From NCBI GenBank assembly GCA_900762355.1, contig CAAFGE010000020.1:26528-90527 (forward strand): a stretch of 64,000 bases of DNA, in the 5' to 3' direction. Position 1 is the first letter of the stretch; every line of letters starts with the position of its first letter. Source of the stretch: an uncultured Collinsella sp. (GTDB lineage: Bacteria; Actinomycetota; Coriobacteriia; Coriobacteriales; Coriobacteriaceae). This document shows, in pieces, positions 20,432-29,600 of the stretch. Both the position numbers and the translations under genes were made by a program. Below the pieces are notes generated by a model. That model saw only the letters and a program-made list of their open reading frames with translations, was not told where the DNA came from and ran no database searches.

Positions 20432-20842
20432 TCAGTCCTCCAACTGCGCCCATTCGTGCGGATCGTAGACCTTTACGTGCTTGTTGGGCTTGCCGCTCCA
20501 GTACTCCTCGTCCATAAAGGGCAGATATGCCTGAACGCCGGGGCAGATAAAGGGGATCCGCTGCTGTTGCAGTCGCTCGCGCTGGCGCTGCTCCAGGTGC
20601 GCCTCGGATATGACGGTCGGCATACCGGACAGCTCGACGAGGCTTGCCTGGATTCGCTTAAGGTCGGGGAGTCCCGCGTGCCATGACATCCGCATGATCA
20701 AAAAGGATGCACGGCGGTATTTTGCCTGCATCACCGTGATGGCGGGGCGCAGAGTGGGATGGATTTTGTCCCGTTCGGGCCAAAGGTCAGCAGTGATCTC
20801 GAGGCCCAGGGTCTCCCATAGGTAATCAAGCTCTTCGTCCAT
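20432..20842 (-). CDS. Uncharacterised protein of 136 residues
   Basis: I do not recognise this protein as a named family. It begins MDEELDYLWETLGLEITADL, is rich in charged residues and Trp/Tyr, has no signal peptide or membrane segment, and ends with RIPFICPGVQAYLPFMDEEY, a pattern seen at the end of some MarR-like or DNA-interacting proteins. The ATG at 20842 has GAGG just upstream; a TTG at 20863 would add seven residues but lacks a ribosome site. It ends in TGA. It is convergent with the ArsC-like gene. Confidence 0.55.
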   Translation of the reverse strand: MDEELDYLWETLGLEITADLWPERDKIHPTLRPAITVMQAKYRRASFLIMRMSWHAGLPDLKRIQASLVELSGMPTVISEAHLEQRQRERLQQQRIPFICPGVQAYLPFMDEEYWSGKPNKHVKVYDPHEWAQLED

Positions 20843-20958
20843 GGCGCCTCGATATCCGTGCAATGATGACGGTTCGATTGTGCCATCAGCCGTGAGTGCT
20901 GCATTGTTGTAATCTACCAGCGGTAGATGCGGGATGTTTTACGGGCTTTGGCGCCGTA

Positions 20959-21016
20959 CGTGTCGCTGGCGCTTCACAGGTCCTTCACGTGTCGCTGGCG
21001 CTTCACAGGTCCTTCA
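20959..21016. repeat. Tandem duplication of 29 bp
   Basis: Two identical 29-bp units (starting CGTGTCGCTGGCGCTTCACA) lie head to tail at 20959-20987 and 20988-21016, with the first eight bases of a third (CGTGTCGG) after them. No gene covers the 20864-21136 stretch; the rest holds a likely tRNA promoter region and nothing else I can name. Confidence 0.8.
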
Positions 21017-21136
21017 CGTGTCGGCCGTATTTGACTGAATTTCAAAAAAGTCAAAATTGGGGCTTGCGTCACGGCCGGACTTCCCGTATATTTCTTTCTT
21101 GCGCAAAGGCACAGCCGAGCGCAGCGATGCAGTCAT

Positions 21137-21210
21137 TGGGATGTCGTCTAATGGCAGGACAGCGGATTCTGGTTCCGTCAATGGGGGTTCGACTCCCTCC
21201 ATCCCAGCCA
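21137..21210 (+). tRNA. tRNA-Gln, anticodon CTG
   Basis: The acceptor stem TGGGATG pairs with CATCCCA and CCA is encoded. The anticodon stem GCGGA/TCCGT frames the loop TTCTGGT, giving anticodon CTG, which reads CAG. The T arm GGGGGTTCGACTCCC is standard. Confidence 0.95.
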
Positions 21211-21228
21211 TTGCATTTGCTACATATG

Positions 21229-21304
21229 GCCCGTTCGTCTAGCGGTTTAGGACGCCGCCCTCTCAAGGCGGAGATCACCAGTTCGAATCTGGTACGGGCT
21301 ACCA
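21229..21304 (+). tRNA. tRNA-Glu, anticodon CTC
   Basis: The acceptor stem GCCCGTT pairs with ACGGGCT through a G-U pair, and CCA is encoded. The anticodon stem CCGCC/GGCGG frames the loop CTCTCAA, giving CTC, which reads GAG. It lies 18 bp after tRNA-Gln, and the two are probably one transcript. Confidence 0.95.
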
Positions 21305-21314
21305 AAATTGAACG

Positions 21315-21343
21315 CCCGGGCCTCGTAAGAGACCCGGGTTTTG
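21315..21343 (+). terminator. Terminator of the tRNA pair
   Basis: CCCGGGCCTC pairs with GAGACCCGGG around GTAA and is followed by TTTTG. Confidence 0.85.
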
Positions 21344-21401
21344 TGTATTGACCGATATTTAAGGCGCGCGTTGAGTCTGCCGCCCGGACCGAGGAGTTGT
21401 C

Positions 21402-22319
21402 ATGGACCTGCCTATCAGCTTGGAAGACATCACGTATGCCGAGAACTATCTGGCGCAGGGCGACCTGGCTACGGCGACGCCGCTGCTGGAGCGTCTGGTG
21501 GAGCTTGCCGAGGAGTATATCGACGCTGAATGCAAGACGGAGGAGAAGCGCCAGTATTTTAGCTTCGACAGCAAGTTTGAGCGTCTGGCCTACCGCCGCG
21601 TGGAAAAGGATCCGCGCGAGCTGGTGCAGGTCGAGGTGCCCTTTGATCGCCTGTATTCCGACATGGCGTATGCCTACATTCGCCAGCAGGATTATGTGAG
21701 TGCTCGGAATGCCCTGATGCAGGCCGTGCGTTGGGATCCCATGAACTGCAACTATCGCTTGGACTTGGCCGAGCTGTTCCGCGCGCTCGAGGACAAGCAG
21801 GAGTGGGCTTCGCTTTCGTTTTCGGTGCTGGAGCGTGCAAGCGATGGCAAGTGCGCCGCCCGCGCTTACGCCAATCTAGGTCAGTACTTCTTGGAGCCCG
21901 AGACCGAGAACGTTTCGGCTGCCGTGGGCTGCGCGCGTCTGGCGCTGCGCCTGGCGCCCAATGATGCGCATACGACGCGCCTGCTCAACAAGATCCATAC
22001 CACCTATCCGGATGCCGCGGACGAGAGTGACGACCATGTGATGGGTGAGCTCGCCCTGCAGGGCGTGCCGACCTCGCCTTCGGCCGAGATCGCCATCTGC
22101 CTGATCATGTGCGCGACCGATGCTGCAAGCGACGGCGACAAGCAGGAGGCTACGCGCCTGACGGTCCGTGCTCGCGACTTGGTGGGCGAGGAGGCCTGCG
22201 CGGCGATTATCAAACTGGTGCGCGAGAGCGATGCCGAGCTTAATGCCGAGCGCAGGGCAAAGCGCGAGGCTGCGGGCTCAAACGCCGATGGCGCCAAGGA
22301 GGCCGGCGATGCCCAGTAA
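21402..22319 (+). CDS. TPR-like helical-repeat protein
   Basis: The 305-residue protein is soluble, acidic and almost wholly helical. It shows tetratricopeptide-like pairs, such as YAENYLAQGDLATATPLLER near residue 10, YIRQQDYVSARNALMQAV near 92 and GCARLALRLAPNDAHTTRLL near 175. The last 40 residues are a charged helix. No catalytic motif is visible. The ATG has GAGGAG upstream. smpB overlaps its last 11 bases, so the two are coupled, which hints at a link to translation or RNA quality control. That link is inference. Confidence 0.75.
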   Translation: MDLPISLEDITYAENYLAQGDLATATPLLERLVELAEEYIDAECKTEEKRQYFSFDSKFERLAYRRVEKDPRELVQVEVPFDRLYSDMAYAYIRQQDYVSARNALMQAVRWDPMNCNYRLDLAELFRALEDKQEWASLSFSVLERASDGKCAARAYANLGQYFLEPETENVSAAVGCARLALRLAPNDAHTTRLLNKIHTTYPDAADESDDHVMGELALQGVPTSPSAEIAICLIMCATDAASDGDKQEATRLTVRARDLVGEEACAAIIKLVRESDAELNAERRAKREAAGSNADGAKEAGDAQ

Positions 22320-22779
22320 GCGCGAGCGCAAGCTCATTTCCAAGAATCGCTCGGCACATCACGAGTACTTTATCGATGAGACGTTTGAGTGCGGTATTGA
22401 GCTGAGCGGTACCGAGGTCAAGTCGATTCGCGAGCGCGCGTGCCAGATTACCGATACCTTCGCACTGATTCGTGGTGGGGAGTGCTGGCTCGTCGGCCTG
22501 CATATCCACCCTTATAGTCATGGTGGCGTGTGGAATCGCGATCCCGACCGTCGGCGCCGTCTGCTGCTGCACCGCAAGGAGATCGACTTTCTTGACGGCA
22601 AACTTCGCAACCGCGGCTATGCGCTGGTGCCGCTGGAGCTCTACTTTAATACCGACGGCCGCGTAAAGCTGCTGCTGGGCCTAGGCCGCGGCAAGAAGCT
22701 TTACGACAAGCGCGAGGATATGGCCAAGCGCGATGTCCAGCGCGAGATCGACCGCGCCCTCAAGGAGCGCAATCGCTAG
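22309..22779 (+). CDS. smpB: SsrA-binding protein SmpB
   Basis: SmpB binds tmRNA and delivers it to stalled ribosomes. The 156-residue protein starts SKRERKLISKNRSAHHEYFI and shows the family markers GIELSGTEVKSIR, LVGLHIHPYSHGG, RRRRLLLHRKEI and LLLGLGRGKKLYDKRE, with a basic C-terminal tail. Length and motifs are complete. The ATG at 22309 follows AAGGAGG within the TPR gene. I looked for ssrA (tmRNA) next to it and did not find one in this window. Confidence 0.97.
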   Translation: MPSKRERKLISKNRSAHHEYFIDETFECGIELSGTEVKSIRERACQITDTFALIRGGECWLVGLHIHPYSHGGVWNRDPDRRRRLLLHRKEIDFLDGKLRNRGYALVPLELYFNTDGRVKLLLGLGRGKKLYDKREDMAKRDVQREIDRALKERNR

Positions 22780-22791
22780 GCGTTCTGTATA

Positions 22792-22858
22792 AGTTGCGGT
22801 GGAATACGGACTGTTTTGCCTGTTTGAGGGGCTATTCAGTCCTTATTTCACCGCAACT
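22792..22858. repeat. 67-bp inverted repeat after smpB
   Basis: The arms AGTTGCGGTGGAATACGGACT and its near-complement CAGTCCTTATTTCACCGCAACT match at 20 of 22 positions around a 23-base loop. There is no T tract, so it is not a standard terminator. Confidence 0.75.
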
Positions 22859-22987
22859 GCGGGCGTCTCATCTTGCTTATACTGTTTTGACACATATGTC
22901 TCAAAGGTGGTGTCCGTTGTGGGCGCCGCCTTTTTTGTGGGTACATACATCCATGAGGTTCCAACCCGCGTTAGGGGAGTGATTGTT

Positions 22988-23491
22988 ATGGACAAAACTG
23001 CGTTCTTTACCATGCCGAGCGGTCTGTACGTGGTGAGCGCCGCGGCAGACGGGCTGCGCGCCGGCTGCGTCATCAACACTGCGGTGCAGGTGACGTCCAT
23101 GCCGCCGCGCATTTCGGTTGCCGTGAACAAGGACAACGTCACCTCGGGCGTCATCGCTTCGGCCAAAGCGTTCGCGCTGACCGTGATCGATCAGACCGCC
23201 GACATGCTCTACATCGGTAACTTTGGGTTCCGCACCAGCAGCGATTATGACAAGTTTGCTAAATACGAGACCCGCGAGACGGCTCTGGGCATGCCCTATG
23301 TGCCCGAGCACGCGGCGGCCCTGTTTAGCTGCCATTTGATCGACACTGTGGATGTTGGCACGCATCTACTGTTTATCGGCGAGGTCGAGGATGCCGAGCG
23401 CTTGAGTGACGAGACGCCGCTCACCTACGATTACTACCATAAGGTCCTGAAGGGCAAGACGCCTCCGAAGGCGTCCTCGTATCAAGGTTAG
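22988..23491 (+). CDS. Flavin reductase-like FMN-binding protein
   Basis: This 167-residue protein belongs to the flavin reductase-like family. MPSGLYVVSAAADGLRAGCVINTAVQVT and PPRISVAVNKDNVTSGVI are the FMN-binding opening, and FAKYETRETALGMPYV follows. In Moorella and other anaerobes this domain is fused to rubredoxin as Hrb, which passes electrons from NAD(P)H to oxygen- or peroxide-reducing enzymes. Here a rubredoxin gene follows 89 bp later as a separate unit. The ATG at 22988 has GGGGAGTG upstream. Confidence 0.88.
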   Translation: MDKTAFFTMPSGLYVVSAAADGLRAGCVINTAVQVTSMPPRISVAVNKDNVTSGVIASAKAFALTVIDQTADMLYIGNFGFRTSSDYDKFAKYETRETALGMPYVPEHAAALFSCHLIDTVDVGTHLLFIGEVEDAERLSDETPLTYDYYHKVLKGKTPPKASSYQG

Positions 23492-23508
23492 AAATGTTTT
23501 AAAAATAC

Positions 23509-23536
23509 TTGCATTATATTATTAAGAATCTATACT
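23509..23536 (+). promoter_or_regulatory. Sigma-70 promoter of the rubredoxin gene
   Basis: TTGCAT (23509-23514) and TATACT (23531-23536) are 16 bp apart in an AT-rich island that stands out from the GC-rich surroundings. It places a start about 40 bp before the rubredoxin ATG. Confidence 0.7.
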
Positions 23537-23580
23537 GATAAATGAAGTACATCACCAGTTGCGTTTGAGAGGAGAACATC

Positions 23581-23724
23581 ATGGCTGAGGAGAAGAAGAC
23601 GTATAAGTTCGTGTGCGTCGTTTGCGGTTACGAGGTTGAGGTCGATACGCCCGAGCTGCCCGAGGATTATGTGTGCCCGGTGTGTGGCGTCGGTCCCGAT
23701 CAGTTTGAGCTCGTCGAGGAGTAG
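23581..23724 (+). CDS. Rubredoxin-type electron carrier, 47 residues
   Basis: The small protein reads TYKFVCVVCGYEVEVDTPEL followed by PEDYVCPVCGVGPDQFELVE. The two CxxC pairs bind one iron. It lacks the middle segment of classical rubredoxin (about 52-54 residues) and resembles the rubredoxin domain at the end of rubrerythrins. It would carry single electrons, most likely from the adjacent flavin reductase. The ATG has GAGAGGAG upstream. It has its own promoter and terminator, so it can be expressed without the reductase. Confidence 0.9.
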   Translation: MAEEKKTYKFVCVVCGYEVEVDTPELPEDYVCPVCGVGPDQFELVEE

Positions 23725-23763
23725 CTCGCAGACACACGGCGAAAGCCGAACATAGCTCTGTCC

Positions 23764-23799
23764 AAGGGCCTCGGTCGAATTCTCGGCCGGGGCCCTTTT
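23764..23799 (+). terminator. Terminator of the rubredoxin gene
   Basis: AAGGGCC pairs with GGCCCTT, with CGG/CCG inside, and TTTTCC follows. Confidence 0.8.
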
Positions 23800-23867
23800 C
23801 CTCCGCCCCCAAGGGATCACGGTTGCTGTTGGCCGATCCTGTCTGTTGTGAGTCCGGCCGACCTTTT

Positions 23868-24004
23868 GTCTTAATCTGTAACGTCTAACGGCTCAAAACG
23901 GGTCTTCCTGTTACAGATTGAGACAAACGGAGCTGTCCCTCGGAATGATCTCGATCTGTAACATCTAACGGCTCGAAACGGGTCTTCCTGTTACAGATCG
24001 AGAC
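23868..24004. repeat. Family A 57-bp palindromic repeat, copies 1 and 2 (80-bp period)
   Basis: Copy 1 (23868-23924) and copy 2 (23948-24004) each have 15-bp inverted arms close to GTCTCGATCTGTAAC and GTTACAGATCGAGAC around a 27-base centre. Their starts are exactly 80 bp apart, with a 23-base unique spacer. They fill the gap between the convergent rubredoxin and NRAMP genes. The two copies are nearly identical in their centres. Confidence 0.92.
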
Positions 24005-24031
24005 GTTTGCCTGGGTAGGTGCCCCGTCCCA

Positions 24032-25288
24032 TTACATCCCTGTCAACAACACGACATCTAGAATCGTTACGATGGCACCGATCCCTACAAGCAGCGCGTT
24101 GAGTGGGCGCGAGTTGGCGTATTTGCCCATGACGTGGGGTGAACTGGTGAGCCGTATGAGCACAAAGACCGTAATCGGCAGCTGAAGCGACAACAGTGCC
24201 TGACTCCAGATGAGACCTTCAAAAGGATTTGGGACGACCAGGCACGCCGTCACTGCGCCGACGAAACAGGCCGCCACCCCGATCGAGGAATGTCGGTCGT
24301 GTATGTCGTATTCCTCGTCGAACATGCCTGCGGTGATGGTGCCCGCCGCCATACCCGCCGTCACACTACTCGATAGTCCCGCGAACAGCAGCGCTACCGC
24401 AAAGATGGTCGAGCTCGCCGGGCCCAGAATGGGGGAGAGCGTGGCCGCTGCGACGGCGAGGTCGTCTACGACCATGCCGTGCGCAAAGAAGGTCGTTGCG
24501 GCCAGGATGACCATTGCCGAGTTGATTGCCCAGCCCACGCCCATCGAAAAGAGCGTGTCAAAGAGCTCGTAGCGCAGACGTTCTTCGATAACCTGCTCGC
24601 CTTGGCCTTCGAAGTGCATGGATTGGATGACCTCGGAGTGCAGAAAAAGGTTGTGTGGCATAACGACCGCACCCAGGACACTCACGATAATCGCGGCAGA
24701 GCCAGTGGGCATACTAGGCGTGATCCAGCTTGCGGCGGCTTGCGGCCAGTCGACCTTGACTAGTGCAAGCTCGGCCAAAAACGAGAGTCCTACCACGCCT
24801 ACGAAGGCGATGATCCAGCGTTCGGCATGCTTGTAGGAGTTCGTCATGAGCATCGCCATCGATACTGCCGCCACGATGACGCAGCCCGCGCGCACGGGCA
24901 GCCCAAAGAGCATTTGAAGGGCAATCGCGCCACCCAGGACTTCGGCCATGGCGGTGGCGATGGTCGCGAGATAGGCGCTGGCGAGCACCGTACGCCCGAC
25001 GAAGCGGGGGAGGTAACGTGTCGTGGCCTCGGCAAGGCAGGCGCCCGTGGCGATACCCAGGTGCGCCGCGTTGTGCTGCAGCACGATGAGCATAATCGTG
25101 GACAGCGTGACGATCCACAGCAGCGCGTAGCCAAACTGCGAGCCCGCGGCCATATTGGAGGCCCAGTTGCCCGGGTCGATAAAGCCGACGGTCACGAGCA
25201 GCCCGGGGCCGATATGCCGCGCAATGTCTAGGCCTCCGTGACCACCGGTGCGTCGGGAGCCAAAGTGTTGTTTGATATGGTTGAGCAT
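24032..25288 (-). CDS. NRAMP-family divalent metal transporter
   Basis: NRAMP proteins use the proton gradient to import manganese or iron. The 418-residue protein has about eleven membrane segments and both family signatures: GFIDPGNWASNMAAGSQFGY (metal-site DPGN) in the first helix and VVMPHNLFLHSEV (MPHN) in the sixth. The ATG at 25288 is preferred over upstream starts because CAGGAG precedes it. It lies 75 bp after gpmA on the same strand. A hairpin (GCGTG/CACGC with CGCAT/ATGCG) sits in that gap, so control may differ between the two. No MntR gene or site is evident. Confidence 0.92.
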   Translation of the reverse strand: MLNHIKQHFGSRRTGGHGGLDIARHIGPGLLVTVGFIDPGNWASNMAAGSQFGYALLWIVTLSTIMLIVLQHNAAHLGIATGACLAEATTRYLPRFVGRTVLASAYLATIATAMAEVLGGAIALQMLFGLPVRAGCVIVAAVSMAMLMTNSYKHAERWIIAFVGVVGLSFLAELALVKVDWPQAAASWITPSMPTGSAAIIVSVLGAVVMPHNLFLHSEVIQSMHFEGQGEQVIEERLRYELFDTLFSMGVGWAINSAMVILAATTFFAHGMVVDDLAVAAATLSPILGPASSTIFAVALLFAGLSSSVTAGMAAGTITAGMFDEEYDIHDRHSSIGVAACFVGAVTACLVVPNPFEGLIWSQALLSLQLPITVFVLIRLTSSPHVMGKYANSRPLNALLVGIGAIVTILDVVLLTGM

Positions 25289-25363
25289 GGTGCGCTCCTG
25301 TGTATGGGCGGCGTGACGTCGCATCTGGGTCATGCGGCGCCACGCGTCGGATTTGGGTTGGGG

Positions 25364-26137
25364 CTACTTGTGCGCTTTGCCCTGATTGGCCACGGCGTCG
25401 ATCTTGGCGGCGATGGTCGCCGGGTCACCGATGTAGCGCTTGTCGAGGACATTGAAATCGGTATCGAAGGTGTAGACGAGCGGCACGCCAGTGGGGATGT
25501 TGACCTTGAGGATCTCCTCGGGCGTGAGGTGCTCGAGCTTCATGACGAGTGAGCGCAGGGAGTTGCCGTGCGCGGCGATGAGTGCGCGCTTGCCGGCGAG
25601 CATCTGGGGGCGAATCTCGTCTTCGAAATAGGGCCAGGCGCGGGCGATCGTGTCCTTGAGGCACTCGGTATAGGGCAGCTGATCGGGCGCGACATCACGG
25701 TATTGCTCCTGGGAGTGGGGGTCGCGCGCGTCGTCCGGCTCGAGTGCCGGCGGGCAGACATCGAAGGAGCGGCGCCAGATGAGCACCTGTTCGTCGCCGT
25801 GCTCCGCGGCGGCATCGGCCTTGTTGAGACCCTGCAACGCACCGTAGTGGCGCTCGTTGAGCTTCCAGGATTTGATGACGGGCAGCCACTCGCGATCCAT
25901 TTGGCCGAGCACGATGTTGAGGGTGTGGATCGCGCGCTTGAGGCGCGAAGTGTAGCAGACGTCAAAGTCGAAACCGGCTTCTTTGAGGGCGCGGCCGCCT
26001 GCCGCCGCCTCTTCGCGGCCCGTGTCGGTGAGCTCGACATCGGTCCAGCCGGTGAACAGGTTGAGCTTGTTCCACTCGGACTCTCCGTGACGGATAAGGA
26101 CGAGTTGCATCGTCTGCTGGTCTGCTTGGTGCGCCAT
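25364..26137 (-). CDS. gpmA: 2,3-bisphosphoglycerate-dependent phosphoglycerate mutase
   Basis: The enzyme interconverts 3- and 2-phosphoglycerate in glycolysis. The 257-residue protein has the phosphohistidine motif LVLIRHGESEWNKLNLFTGW, the second catalytic region FDVCYTSRLKRAIHTL, SWKLNERHYGALQGLNKAD, and ALIAAHGNSLRSLVMKLEHL with the second His. Its length matches the cofactor-dependent family. The ATG at 26137 follows AAGGAGG with ideal spacing and adds ten residues before the strand that holds the catalytic His. Confidence 0.96.
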   Translation of the reverse strand: MAHQADQQTMQLVLIRHGESEWNKLNLFTGWTDVELTDTGREEAAAGGRALKEAGFDFDVCYTSRLKRAIHTLNIVLGQMDREWLPVIKSWKLNERHYGALQGLNKADAAAEHGDEQVLIWRRSFDVCPPALEPDDARDPHSQEQYRDVAPDQLPYTECLKDTIARAWPYFEDEIRPQMLAGKRALIAAHGNSLRSLVMKLEHLTPEEILKVNIPTGVPLVYTFDTDFNVLDKRYIGDPATIAAKIDAVANQGKAHK

Positions 26138-26274
26138 AGGGGCCTCCTTGATCTGGCACGGTGTGCGTGCCGTTTGCTTGACGCCGCAAAGGATACCCGT
26201 TTTAAGCTTAGAAGTTAACCAAGACTAACAAAATTGTTCTATTTGAATGGGATGGTGAAGGGGGCTGCCGAAAT

Positions 26275-26491
26275 GTCTCGATCTGTAACAACTAGGGATG
26301 GAAATTGGGCCTAGGTGTTACAGATCGAGACAGGAAGAAATGGTCCTATGGAAAATCTCGATTTGTAACAGCTGGCCGCCAAAACCGGCCCTTCGTGTTA
26401 CAGATCGAGACAAACCAAAACCGCTCCGCAGAAAATCTCAATCTGTAACATCTAGGCGCCAAAATCCGCTCTTCCTGTTACAGATTGAGAT
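26275..26491. repeat. Family A 57-bp palindromic repeat, copies 3, 4 and 5 (80-bp period)
   Basis: Copies lie at 26275-26331, 26355-26411 and 26435-26491. Each start is exactly 80 bp from the next and the two spacers are both 23 bases but unrelated. Arms are GTCTCGATCTGTAAC-like; the centres differ more than the arms. The array occupies the gap between the divergent gpmA and gltB genes (26138-26675), upstream of both. The remaining gap holds AT-rich promoter-like DNA near 26190-26240 and the gltB leader. Confidence 0.92.
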
Positions 26492-26675
26492 GTTTGAAGC
26501 GGTGAGCTCACGGGCCGAACTTGGGGGCCTTGTTGCCGCCCTTAAGGTCGGCGGTGTTCACTCGTAGGGCGCGCGTTACGCGATTGTTTCGAAACGGGTG
26601 GGAAACACAACGGGCCGGCGATGTTCCTAGTATGCCTATTCAACTGACTGTCTAAATATCTAGGGGAGGATCGCG

Positions 26676-29600
26676 ATGCAGGCAGATTCCGCTCAGCAGC
26701 AGGGCCTTTATCGCCCCGAATTCGACCATGATGCATGTGGCATCGGCGCGCTTGCCGATATCAACGGTGAGCGCCATCACCAGATTCTGGACGACGCACT
26801 GTCCATTCTGGTCAACTTGGAGCACCGCGGCGGCACGGGACTCGAGAAGAACACCGGCGACGGTGCCGGCATCCTGTTCCAGGTTCCGCATCACTTTTTC
26901 CGTAAAGAGGCTCAAAAGTGCGGCCAGATTCTGCCGGCAGAGGGCGACTATGGCGTGGCCATGCTGTTCTTTCCGCAGGACGACAAGGGCGTAGAGGATG
27001 CCCGTCGCGTGTTTGAGGAGGGCTGCGCCGAGGCCGGCGTGCCGCTGCTCTTTTGGCGCGAGGTGCCCGTCGACCCGCACGACTTGGGCGAGACGGCACG
27101 CGCCTGCATGCCCACCATTCTGCAAGCCTTTCTGGGCCGCCCCGACGACACGCCCGCCGGCGATGCCTTCGAGCGTCGCCTGTACGTGTGCCGTCGCACT
27201 ATCGAGAAGAAGGCCGATGCCGAGTTTGCCCTGCGCGACAAGATCTTCTACGTCTGCTCCATGAGCTCGCGCACTATCGTGTACAAGGGCATGCTCGTCG
27301 CCACGCAGATGCGCCGCTTCTTCATCGACCTCAACGACGCCGCCGTCAAGACGGCCGTGGCGCTCGTCCACTCGCGCTACTCCACCAACACCACGCCCAG
27401 CTGGGAGCGCGCGCACCCCAACCGCTTTATCATCCATAACGGCGAGATCAACACCCTCAAGGGCAACGTCAACTGGATTCGCGCCCGCGAGCCCAACCTG
27501 TACAGCCCCGTGCTGCAGCACGATCTTGAGCGCGTGATGCCTATCATCAACCGCGAGGGATCCGATTCCGCGATTCTGGACAACGTGCTCGAGTTCCTGG
27601 TCATGAACGGCCGTCCGCTCACGCGTGCCGCATCCATGCTGCTACCCGAGCCGTGGGACCACAACGACAATCTGAGCGAGGAACGCCGCGCCTACGACGC
27701 CTACCAGTCCATGCTCATGGAGCCCTGGGACGGCCCGGCGGCCATCGCCTTTACCGACGGTCGCACACTGGGCGCCGCCCTCGACCGCAACGGCTTGCGC
27801 CCCGCCCGCTACTACGTGACGCGCGATGGCCGCTTTATGCTGGCAAGCGAAGTGGGCACCATCGAGGTACGCCCCGAGAACATCCTGACGAGCGGCTGCC
27901 TGGGGCCGGGCCAGATGCTCGAGGTCGATTTTGCCCGCGGGCGCGTCATCTACAACGACGAGCTGCGCGCCCGTTACGCCAAGGAAAAGCCCTACCGTGA
28001 TTGGATTGCCGAGGAGACGCTGACCGTCGACGCGCTCGATGAGCCCGCCGCGCCCGCGCCCGCCGAGGACGCCGAGGTGCCCGCCGCCGTGCGTATGGCC
28101 AAGCTCGGCTACCACTGGGATGACGTCGACGAGGCCGTGCGTCCCATGGCCCAGCAGGGCAAGGCCCCGCTCGCCTCGATGGGCATCGACGCACCGCTGG
28201 CCTGCCTGTCCAAGAAGACGCGTTCGTTCTTTGACTACTTCTATCAGCTGTTCGCTCAGGTCACGAACCCGCCCATCGACGCCCTTCGCGAGCATATGGT
28301 CACTTCGACCACGCTCTACCTGGGCAACCACGGCAACCTGCTCGAGGACTCCCGTACAGCCTGCCAGCTGGTGCGCTTGGAGCGTCCGCTGCTGAGCGAG
28401 GAAGAGTTTGACCGCATCTGCGCCATCGACCGCGTGGGCTTTAAGACCCGCCGTTTCCGTGCCGTCTACCGCCGCGATGCCGGCGAGGGCGCGCTGCAGG
28501 CTGCGCTTAAGCAGCTTGCCGAGGACGTTGAGGCTGCGGTCCGCGACGGTGTGAACATCGTGGTGCTGAGCGATCGTGCCGCTGCGGGCGAGGTGCCCGT
28601 GCCGTCGCTGCTCGCTGTGGGCTGCGTGCACAACCACCTGATCCGCGCCGGCGTGCGTACCTTTGCCGACATCGTGGTGGAGTGCGGCGATGCCGTGTCT
28701 CCGCACGACTTTGCGGCGCTGGTGGGCTACTCCGCGAGCGGCATCTATCCGTACAACGCGCATGCGTGCATTCGCGATCTGGCGGCGCGCGGCGACCTGG
28801 ACGTGACGGCCGAGCAGGGCATCGACAACTACAATAAGGCCGCGACGGCGGGTATCGTCTCCATCATGTCCAAGATGGGCATCTCCACGGTGCAGAGCTA
28901 CCATTCGGCGCAGATCTTCGAGGCCGTGGGCTTTACGCCCGAGTTCGTCAACGCGTACTTTGCCGGCACGGTGAGCCGTGTGGGCGGTATGGGTGTCGAG
29001 GACGTCGAGCGCGAGCAGAACGAACGCTACGACGCCGCGCTCGCCATCCTTAAGAGCCCGGCTCCCGATCAGCTGCCCACACTGGGTCTGACTAAGTGGC
29101 GCCCGCTCGGCGGCGAGGATCACCTCATCGATCCGCAGACTGTCTACTTGCTGCAGACCGCCTGCCGTGAGGACAGCTACGACACCTTTAAGGAGTACAG
29201 CGCCCGCCTGCACCGCACCGGCCGTGCCGTGCGCCTGCGCGACCTGCTCGACTTTGATGCCAGCGGCCGCACCCCGGTTTCGCTCGACGAGGTGGAACCT
29301 GCGCTCAATATCGTCCGCCGCTTTAACACCGGCGCCATGTCGTATGGCTCCATCAGCAAAGAGGCGCACGAGTGCATGGCCATCGCCATGAACCGCCTGC
29401 ACGGCCGTTCCAATTCCGGCGAGGGCGGCGAGGATCCGCGTCGCGAGACCCCACTGGCTAACGGTGACTCCAAGAACTCCGCGATCAAGCAGGTAGCAAG
29501 TGCGCGATTTGGCGTGACGAGCCGCTACCTGTGCAGCGCCTTCGAGATTCAGATCAAGATGGCCCAGGGCGCCAAGCCCGGCGAGGGCGGTCACCTGCCC

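Noticed and set aside
20887..21060. Protein-coding reading across the 29-bp tandem repeat
   Set aside because: The frame continues into the tRNA genes and has no start site or family match.
22780..23000. tmRNA gene next to smpB
   Set aside because: I looked for the tRNA-like ends and an Ala-rich tag reading and saw none. The hairpin at 22792 is not tRNA-like.
26275..26491. CRISPR array
   Set aside because: The repeats are themselves strong palindromes of 57 bp with only 23-base spacers, they are imperfect between copies, and no cas gene is in the window. Single copies are dispersed elsewhere.
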